Below are positions 1 through 4,548 of a stretch of 11,473 nucleotides of DNA, piece by piece (the first letter of the stretch is position 1; every line of letters starts with the position of its first letter). The DNA is from VRUE01 sp036525295. GTDB taxonomy: Bacteria; Actinomycetota; Thermoleophilia; Solirubrobacterales; 70-9. The translations under genes were made by a program, and so were the position numbers. The DNA lies in assembly GCA_036525295.1 (NCBI GenBank), contig DATDAQ010000127.1, positions 1 to 11,473 of the forward strand, written 5' to 3'. The notes under the pieces are model-generated. The model was not told the origin of the DNA. It saw only the letters and a program-made list of their open reading frames with translations, and did no database searches.

Positions 1-570
1 CAGTAACGCGTCCAGGAGACCTTCGTCGGGGCAGAAGAATTTGCCACCTAATTCGTTGGTGGGGGTTTCATTCGCGGTGAGGTGTCCTCCGCCGACGGCG
101 AATTCGATGCCTTCGAGGTCATACACGCAATCGATGCCCAGATTGGAGCACTGGAGCCGCGTGCGGCCGCTCGTGGCCGTCAGGACACCTTCGTCTAACC
201 CTGTCTTTAAGAGGTTGGATAAAGGCTGTTCCTGGACGGTCACCGTGCAGTTGCTGTGCGCGGAGCCGGTGCCGCAGCCCGTGAACGTCTGGGATGTGGC
301 GTGAATCGACTGCGGGCTGCCTAACCCTAATGCCGTGGCTTCGACTAAGAAGCCTAAGCATAAGACGTTGATCGTGGCTAACAGTTTCCCAATGCTGCCT
401 TCTGCGAGGACCTGGTGAATAGACGCTACGTGTCCACCTGGTAAACATAATAATTCGTGGTGATTGCTGCAGATTAACGTGGGGCCGGCCGACGCCGACG
501 TTGCGCCGACGAATGCCATTGCCGCCACCGCCGCGAGCGCGGCGAGGCCAAACATCTTGATGAGTCTCAC
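1..570 (-). CDS. Secreted eight-cysteine paralogue, array copy 1 (3' end cut by window)
   Basis: The product is a predicted exported protein of unknown function. Translation from a GTG at 570-568 gives 190 residues in one open frame to the window edge. Comparison with the other copies (200-201 residues) suggests only about 10 C-terminal residues are missing. Residues 1-28 form a Sec signal peptide: R2 and K5, a hydrophobic run, then ASA before the predicted cleavage. Cysteines at 34, 42, 71, 99, 108, 131, 138 and 170 match the other copies exactly, suggesting four disulfides outside the cell. This is the most diverged copy, chiefly at residues 29-60. The GTG start is supported by alignment with the ATG of the other copies and by a strong AGGAGGAG ribosome site about 10 nt upstream. 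It contains about 15 TTA leucine codons. I recognise no named domain. Confidence 0.85.
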   Translation of the reverse strand, partial: MRLIKMFGLAALAAVAAMAFVGATSASAGPTLICSNHHELLCLPGGHVASIHQVLAEGSIGKLLATINVLCLGFLVEATALGLGSPQSIHATSQTFTGCGTGSAHSNCTVTVQEQPLSNLLKTGLDEGVLTATSGRTRLQCSNLGIDCVYDLEGIEFAVGGGHLTANETPTNELGGKFFCPDEGLLDALL

Positions 571-586
571 TTTGGATTCTCCTCCT

Positions 587-659
587 CCGGCGGCTTGATT
601 GCCGCCGGGCTTGATTTCGAACGGCCAGATGGTTATCCGCTTCCCGGGATGCCAGTCAA
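587..659 (-). promoter_or_regulatory. Promoter and leader hairpin of array copy 1
   Basis: Read on the minus strand: a -35-like TTGACT (659-654), an 18-nt spacer, then TAACCA (635-630) as a possible -10. A decayed form of the palindrome seen in the other copies follows at 610-621. Next is a perfect 8-bp hairpin (587-608; CCGGCGGC, six-base loop, GCCGCCGG) that abuts the AGGAGGAG ribosome site. The -10 match is poor, so promoter identity rests mainly on conservation and the -35. Confidence 0.5.
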
Positions 660-744
660 GAATTTCACTGCAGTCGAGGCCCAACGGTGCCGGCGCGGCT
701 TCTGGCGAGTTCGATTTGCCTGCAAATGGCGACCGGTCAATCTC

Positions 745-788
745 GCGCGTTTGCGCGTTTGCGCGTCACACAGATACGTGCAATGACC
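745..788 (-). repeat. Conserved 44-bp upstream element, copy 1
   Basis: This element lies about 175-220 bp upstream of the copy 1 start codon. It starts with GCGCGTTTGCGCGTTTGCGC (two direct GCGTTTGC units) and ends with CAATGACC, enclosing a small CACA/TGTG-type dyad. It differs from the other three copies at only a few bases, although the DNA between it and the promoter has drifted more. Function unknown. Confidence 0.6.
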
Positions 789-816
789 ACGCTGCGCGGC
801 TGTCTCCGGAGGAGAA

Positions 817-848
817 GCGCGGCTGCCCACCTACGTGGGCCGCCGCGC
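817..848 (-). terminator. GC-rich hairpin after array copy 2
   Basis: A 14-nt arm (817-830), a CTAC loop and its complement (835-848) pair with one mismatch, 42 nt past the copy 2 stop codon. There is no T-run, which is common for actinobacterial terminators, so the hairpin may instead stabilise the 3' end of the transcript. Confidence 0.6.
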
Positions 849-889
849 CGTACTCGTCGCTCTTCGAAAGAGGCGTTGCTCAGAGGCCC

Positions 890-1495
890 CTATCCGAGGG
901 CATAGACGTCCGTTAACGTTTCGAATAACCCGTCGACCACCCCTTCGTCGGGGCAGAAGAATTTGCCGCCTAATTCGTTGACGCCGACTTCGTTCGCGGT
1001 GAGGTGCCCGCCACCGACTTCGAATTCCATGCCTGCGGCGTCATAGAGGCAGTCGATGCCGAGATTGCTGCACACGGTCCGCAGCTGGCCGCTTAAGCCC
1101 GTCAGCACACCTTCGTCTAACCCCGTCTTTAAGAGGTCGAATAAAGGCTGTTCCGGAACGGTCACCGTGCAGTTGCTGTGGGCGGAGCCGGTGCCGCAGC
1201 CCGACCACGTCTGGGTTAAGGAATGAATCTGCTGCGGGTCCCCTAAGCCTAAGGGGGTTGCTTCAATTAAGATGCCTAAGCATAAGACGTTGATTGAGGC
1301 TAACAGTCTCCCAATTGTGCCAGATGCGAGAACCATATGATGCGATGTGACTGCGTTACCTTCCCCGCAGGTTAAGCCCGTATGCACGGTGCAGAGCTGA
1401 GTGCTGGTCGAGGCCGACGCCGATGTCGCGCCGACGAATGCCATTGCCGCCACCGCCGCGAGCGCGGCAAGGCCGAACGTCTTGATGAGTCTCAT
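890..1495 (-). CDS. Secreted eight-cysteine paralogue, array copy 2
   Basis: This is a 201-residue predicted secreted protein of unknown function. The N-terminus is a classic signal peptide (MRLIK, hydrophobic core, ASA near residue 28), leaving a mature chain of about 172 residues. Eight cysteines fall at 35, 43, 72, 100, 109, 132, 139 and 171, one residue later than in the other copies because of one inserted residue after the signal peptide. Shared blocks are LCLGILIEATPLGLG, GCGTGSAHSNCTV, LLKTGLDEG, GGHLTANE and ELGGKFFCPDE. No transmembrane segment other than the signal is seen, and there is no LPXTG or GPI-like tail, so release or non-covalent surface association is likely. The ATG is preceded by AGGAG. 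About 15 leucines are TTA. The gene has its own promoter block upstream and a hairpin downstream, so it is probably a single-gene transcription unit. Confidence 0.9.
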   Translation of the reverse strand: MRLIKTFGLAALAAVAAMAFVGATSASASTSTQLCTVHTGLTCGEGNAVTSHHMVLASGTIGRLLASINVLCLGILIEATPLGLGDPQQIHSLTQTWSGCGTGSAHSNCTVTVPEQPLFDLLKTGLDEGVLTGLSGQLRTVCSNLGIDCLYDAAGMEFEVGGGHLTANEVGVNELGGKFFCPDEGVVDGLFETLTDVYALG

Positions 1496-1508
1496 TTGAT
1501 TCTCCTTT

Positions 1509-1577
1509 CCCGGCTTGGTCGCTGCCGGGTTCGATTTCGAACGGCAGATGGCTATCCGCTGCCGAGATGCCAGTCAA
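1509..1577 (-). promoter_or_regulatory. Promoter, palindrome and leader hairpin of array copy 2
   Basis: TTGACT (1577-1572), a 17-nt spacer and TAGCCA (1554-1549) resemble a sigma-70 type promoter with a weak -10. The perfect palindrome TTCGATTTCGAA sits at 1530-1541, near the expected transcript start, as a repressor site would. A hairpin (1509-1529; CCCGGC, nine-base loop, GCCGGG) lies 2-3 nt before the AGGAG ribosome site. Confidence 0.55.
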
Positions 1578-1661
1578 GAATTTCGCCGCAATCGAGGCCG
1601 GGAGTGCCGATGCGGCTTCTGGTGGACTCGATTTGCCTGTAAATGACGGCCGGTCAATCTT

Positions 1662-1705
1662 GCGCGTTTGCGCGTTTGCGCATCACGCAGATATGTGCAA
1701 TGACC
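1662..1705 (-). repeat. Conserved 44-bp upstream element, copy 2
   Basis: Same 44-bp element, at 167-210 bp upstream of the copy 2 start, with the doubled GCGTTTGC unit intact and one change in the dyad part (CACGCAG for CACACAG). Confidence 0.6.
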
Positions 1706-1712
1706 ACGCTAT

Positions 1713-1740
1713 GCGGCCGCCCACTTGCGTGAGCGGCCGC
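1713..1740 (-). terminator. GC-rich hairpin after array copy 3
   Basis: The arm GCGGCCGCCCAC, a four-base loop and GTGAGCGGCCGC pair with a single mismatch, 43 nt beyond the copy 3 stop codon. It lacks a T-run. It is homologous to the hairpin after copy 4. Confidence 0.6.
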
Positions 1741-1783
1741 GCTGTACTCGTCGCTCTTCGAGAGGCGCTGCAGCCTAGGGAGG

Positions 1784-2386
1784 CTATCCGAGGGTATAGA
1801 CGTCCGTTAACGCTTCCAGTAATCCGTCGAGCAGTCCTTCGTCAGGGCAGAAGAATTTGCCGCCTAATTCGTTGAGGGAGGTTTCGTTCGCGGTGAGGTG
1901 CCCGCCGCCGACTTCGAATTCCATGCCTTCGATGTCATAGGAGCAGTCGAGGCCGAGATTGGGGCACTGGAGTCGGATCCGGCCACTTAAGGCCGTCAGC
2001 ACACCTTCGTCTAATCCTGTCTTTAAGAGGTCGAGTAAGGGCTGTTCCTGAACGCTCACCGTGCAATTGCTATGCGCGGAACCCGTGCCGCAGCCCGAGT
2101 ATGTCTGGGTTAAGCCGTGAATCGACTGGGGGTTTCCTAACCCTAAGGGGGTTGCTTCGATTAAAATGCCTAAGCATAAGATGTTGATGCTCGCTAATAT
2201 TTTCCCAACGGTGCCGGACGCGAGGACTAGATGATGCGAGGTGACTGCGTCACCTTCCCCGCAGGTTAAGCTTGTGTGGGCGCTGCAGAGCTGGGTGCTG
2301 GTCGCCGACGCCGAAGTCGCTCCGACGAAAGCCATTACGGCCACCACCGCGAGCGCGGCAAGGCCGAACATCTTGATGAGTCTCAT
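1784..2386 (-). CDS. Secreted eight-cysteine paralogue, array copy 3
   Basis: This is a 200-residue predicted secreted protein of unknown function. It is very close to copy 4: I count about 21 differences in 200 residues, spread along the chain, with all eight cysteines kept (34, 42, 71, 99, 108, 131, 138, 170). Signal peptide residues 1-28 end in ASA. The middle (residues 62-84) is hydrophobic and rich in Leu, Ile and Gly around C71, which could form a core strand pair or a membrane-interacting segment. The C-terminus ends DVYTLG, followed by TAG. The ATG start has AGGAG about 8 nt upstream and aligns with its paralogues. Fifteen of about 32 leucine codons are TTA, including five within 14 codons near residues 70-83. 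The intact frame despite recent duplication suggests selection to keep the protein. Confidence 0.9.
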   Translation of the reverse strand: MRLIKMFGLAALAVVAVMAFVGATSASATSTQLCSAHTSLTCGEGDAVTSHHLVLASGTVGKILASINILCLGILIEATPLGLGNPQSIHGLTQTYSGCGTGSAHSNCTVSVQEQPLLDLLKTGLDEGVLTALSGRIRLQCPNLGLDCSYDIEGMEFEVGGGHLTANETSLNELGGKFFCPDEGLLDGLLEALTDVYTLG

Positions 2387-2400
2387 GGTAATTCTCCTTT

Positions 2401-2469
2401 CCCGGCTAGGTCACTGCCGGGCTCGATTTCGAACGGCAGATGGGTATCCGCTGCCGAGATGCCAGTCAA
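2401..2469 (-). promoter_or_regulatory. Promoter, palindrome and leader hairpin of array copy 3
   Basis: TTGACT (2469-2464), a 17-nt spacer and TACCCA (2446-2441) keep the geometry of copy 2. The palindrome here has one mismatch (CTCGATTTCGAA). The leader hairpin (2401-2421; CCCGGC, nine-base loop, GCCGGG) is intact although its loop sequence differs from the other copies. Confidence 0.55.
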
Positions 2470-2553
2470 GAATTTCGCTGCAATCGAGGCTGGAGGTGCC
2501 GATGCGACTTCCGGTGAACTCGATTTGCCTGTAAATGACAGCTTGTCAATCTT

Positions 2554-2597
2554 GCGCGTTTGCGCGTTTGCGCATCACACAGATATGTGCAATGACC
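2554..2597 (-). repeat. Conserved 44-bp upstream element, copy 3
   Basis: Same element, 168-211 bp upstream of the copy 3 start, and identical to the copy 4 version by eye. The flanking sequence at 2540-2547 differs from the other copies, so conservation is stronger inside the element. Confidence 0.6.
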
Positions 2598-2604
2598 ACG
2601 CTAT

Positions 2605-2632
2605 GCGGCCGCCCACCTGCGTGGGCGGCCGC
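2605..2632 (-). terminator. GC-rich hairpin after array copy 4
   Basis: A perfect 12-bp stem (GCGGCCGCCCAC / GTGGGCGGCCGC) with loop CTGC lies 43 nt past the copy 4 stop codon. Its position between each gene and the next cassette's upstream block suggests each gene is transcribed separately. Confidence 0.65.
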
Positions 2633-2675
2633 GCCGTGCTCGTCGTTCTTCGAGAGGCACTGCAGCCTAGGGATC

Positions 2676-3278
2676 CTATCCGAGGGTATAGACGTCCGTT
2701 AACGCTTCCAGTAATCCGTCCAGCAGACTTTCGTCAGGGCAGAAGAATTGGCCGCCTAATTCGTTGAGGGAGGTTTCGTTCGCGGTGAGGTGCCCTTCGC
2801 CGACACTGAATTCAGTGCCTTCGAGGTCATACACGCAGTCGATGCCGAGATTGGAGCACTGGAGCCGGATCCGGCCGCTTAAGGCCGTCAGCGCACCTTC
2901 GTCTAACCCCGTCTTTAAGAGGTCGAGTAAAGGCTGTTCCTGAACGGTCACCGTGCAGTTGTTGTGCGCGGAGCTGGTGCCGCAACCCGTATACATCTGG
3001 GTTAAGCCGTGAATCGACTGGGGGTTTCCTAACCCTAAGGGCGTTGCTTCGATTAAAATGCCTAAGCATAAGACGTTGATGGCCGCTAATATTCGTCCAA
3101 CCGTACCGGACGCGAGGACTAGATGATGCGAGGTGACTGCGTCACCTTCCCCGCAGGTTAAGCCTGTGTGGGCGCTGCAGAGCTGGGTGCTGGTCGCCGA
3201 CGCCGAGGTAGCGCCAACGAATGCCATTACGGCCACCGCCGCGAGCGCGGCAAGGCTGAACATCTTGATGAGTCTCAT
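2676..3278 (-). CDS. Secreted eight-cysteine paralogue, array copy 4
   Basis: This is a 200-residue predicted secreted protein of unknown function and the most upstream member of the array. The signal peptide is at residues 1-28 (ASA before cleavage), with cysteines at 34, 42, 71, 99, 108, 131, 138 and 170. Compared with copy 3, several changes alter charge or polarity (for example M145T, E148S, G151E, K167Q, G174S). They fall in the C-terminal half, which may be the exposed, diversifying face. The ATG has a GGAGAA ribosome site. The gene lies 213 nt downstream of the winged-helix regulator gene on the same strand, but has its own promoter and leader hairpin. It has about 15 TTA codons. What the protein binds or does cannot be read from the sequence. 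Confidence 0.9.
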   Translation of the reverse strand: MRLIKMFSLAALAAVAVMAFVGATSASATSTQLCSAHTGLTCGEGDAVTSHHLVLASGTVGRILAAINVLCLGILIEATPLGLGNPQSIHGLTQMYTGCGTSSAHNNCTVTVQEQPLLDLLKTGLDEGALTALSGRIRLQCSNLGIDCVYDLEGTEFSVGEGHLTANETSLNELGGQFFCPDESLLDGLLEALTDVYTLG

Positions 3279-3291
3279 TTGAATTCTCCTT

Positions 3292-3360
3292 CCCGGCTGG
3301 TTTGCTGCCGGGTTCGATTTCGAACGGCAGATGGCTATCCGCTGCCAAGAGGCCAGTCAA
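3292..3360 (-). promoter_or_regulatory. Promoter, palindrome and leader hairpin of array copy 4
   Basis: TTGACT (3360-3355), a 17-nt spacer and TAGCCA (3337-3332) are followed by the perfect palindrome TTCGATTTCGAA (3313-3324) and a 6-bp hairpin (3292-3312) next to the ribosome site. The presence of this block makes copy 4 independent of read-through from the regulator gene upstream. Confidence 0.55.
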
Positions 3361-3444
3361 GGATTTCGCTGCAATCGAGACCGAGAGTGGTGATGCGGCT
3401 TCCGGTGGATTCGATTGACCTGCAAATGGCGACCGGTCAGTCCT

Positions 3445-3488
3445 GCGCGTTTGCGCGTTTGCGCATCACACAGATATGTGCAATGACC
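3445..3488 (-). repeat. Conserved 44-bp upstream element, copy 4
   Basis: Same element, 167-210 bp upstream of the copy 4 start and ending 3 nt beyond the stop codon of the regulator gene. It marks the right-hand limit of the homology shared by the cassettes. Confidence 0.6.
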
Positions 3489-3491
3489 GCG

Positions 3492-4484
3492 CTACGCGGT
3501 TGCCAGTGCCTGGTTCAGGCCCTGGATGAGGCTTGCGGCGAGATCCTCGTCCCTGCCGCCGATGCGCAGGCCGTCCCGATTGCCGTCGAGGATCGCCGCG
3601 ACCCAGGCATCGACCGTTCCCAGGGCCCAGGTGCCGGGATCCTCTTCGAGGCGGGAGTGGCAGGAGACGACCTCGCCGTGCGCGACTTCGACCCGGACGC
3701 CGGCGATCTGCTGCGCGGGTGCGCTCCCCGCACCCGCCGCGGTGTTGACCGCCAGCAAGCAAGAGTTGGAGGTGTGTGTGTCCAGGGTGACCAGCGGGAC
3801 CGCGAGCATGAAGGCGGTCTCGATGTCGATCCTGTCAAGGGGGTAGGTGACCTCGGAAAGGTGCCTGCACTCACACCGCCCCGCCGTGACCAGGGGACCG
3901 ACCGCCTGACGGGTCCACTCGGTGACGGCGTAGGGTTTCGATTTGCCGGTGGCGTTCGACTGGGTCTCGATCTGGCGGGCGGCACGCATCGCCGAGAGGC
4001 GGCGCTCGAGCGAGGGGTAGCTGAGGTCGGGGATGACGCCGTCGAGCTCGGTGAGCGAGAGGGGGCGAGCGGAGAGGGCGCGCAACACGGTCGAGTCCCA
4101 ACCACCGACTAGCGCCCTGATCGCACCCTTCGACGCCTCGCTGCCAAGGGCGATCGGGCCCTGGGGCGCGAGGGAGAGCCAGGCCTCGACTGCCTCGGCG
4201 ACATCGAGAATGCCGCGACCTGCATCGGTCAGCTCGTTCTCGACCGTGTATGGCATTCCGCTGCGCACCTGCCGCTCGAGCGCGCCGATGCCGCGCAGGT
4301 TGCCGACCTGGCCACGCAGGGTCGTCTGGGCGGCGCCGCCTATCCGTTCGCGCAGGTCGGGGAGGCGAAGGGGCCCGTCGAGGTGGGCGCGAAGGATCGG
4401 CGCGCAGAGCGGGCCGGCAAGCAGGGAGAGAACCGTCCCCCCGGCTCGGACCTGCGTGGAGTTGGGAATGCCCTCGGCGTGCAT
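3492..4484 (-). CDS. Predicted regulator: two HxlR-like winged helices plus SCP2-like domain
   Basis: This 330-residue protein is predicted to bind DNA in the cytoplasm. Residues ~13-105 and ~123-200 each look like an HxlR/MarR-type winged helix. Both show a tryptophan- or proline-led helix, a recognition helix ending in an arginine-rich stretch (TTLRGQVGNLRGIG and SLERRLSAMRAAR), and a wing ending in Y-x-(V/E)-T/N. Residues ~215-328 resemble an SCP2 sterol-carrier-like domain (GEVVSC, then DAWVAAILDG and GGRDEDLAASLIQGL), which could bind a hydrophobic ligand. I chose the ATG at 4484. A TTG at 4508 would add eight residues, and neither has a clear ribosome site, so a leaderless or coupled start is possible. 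It lies 64 nt downstream of the glycosyltransferase gene and directly upstream of the secreted-protein array. Control of either is an inference. It has no TTA codons. Confidence 0.8.
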   Translation of the reverse strand: MHAEGIPNSTQVRAGGTVLSLLAGPLCAPILRAHLDGPLRLPDLRERIGGAAQTTLRGQVGNLRGIGALERQVRSGMPYTVENELTDAGRGILDVAEAVEAWLSLAPQGPIALGSEASKGAIRALVGGWDSTVLRALSARPLSLTELDGVIPDLSYPSLERRLSAMRAARQIETQSNATGKSKPYAVTEWTRQAVGPLVTAGRCECRHLSEVTYPLDRIDIETAFMLAVPLVTLDTHTSNSCLLAVNTAAGAGSAPAQQIAGVRVEVAHGEVVSCHSRLEEDPGTWALGTVDAWVAAILDGNRDGLRIGGRDEDLAASLIQGLNQALATA

Positions 4485-4548
4485 AGACGAGTGTGCAATA
4501 GGAAACAACTAGATCGTTTATTGGGAACCGTCGTCAGCGGCGCGCACA

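Larger units (their letters stand above)
1..3488 (-). repeat. Tandem array of four gene-plus-regulatory cassettes
   Basis: Start codons fall at 570, 1495, 2386 and 3278, giving repeat periods of 925, 891 and 892 bp. Homology covers the genes and also the upstream non-coding blocks, base for base over long stretches. The upstream homology ends at about 3488, just before the stop codon of the regulator gene, so the duplicated unit appears to begin there. Copy 1 and its 319-nt upstream region are the most diverged, including about 30 extra bases near 801-818. This suggests an older split for copy 1 and more recent duplication of copies 3 and 4. The left end is not in the window. Confidence 0.9.

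Noticed and set aside
119..448. Minus-strand frame of 109 codons inside array copy 1
   Set aside because: It is in a different frame from the true copy 1 gene, which starts with GTG at 570 and aligns with its paralogues throughout.
2141..2180. Telomere-like CCTAACCCTAAGG strings on the plus strand of each array gene
   Set aside because: They are explained by adjacent TTA leucine codons alternating with glycine in the coding strand (LGLG block) and recur only at that codon position.
1..3488. CRISPR array or phase-variable repeat
   Set aside because: Repeat period is ~890 bp and the repeat unit contains a whole gene; there are no short regular repeats with unique spacers and no recombinase gene in view.
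3168..4112. A 314-codon open frame on the plus strand across the array and regulator gene
   Set aside because: It is antisense to copy 4 and the regulator, has low-complexity Arg/Gly/Asp-rich content and no motifs. It is a by-product of high GC.
4485..4508. TTG start at 4508 for the regulator, adding eight residues
   Set aside because: It has no ribosome site and the extra residues show no domain match; the ATG at 4484 is the simpler start, though not proven.
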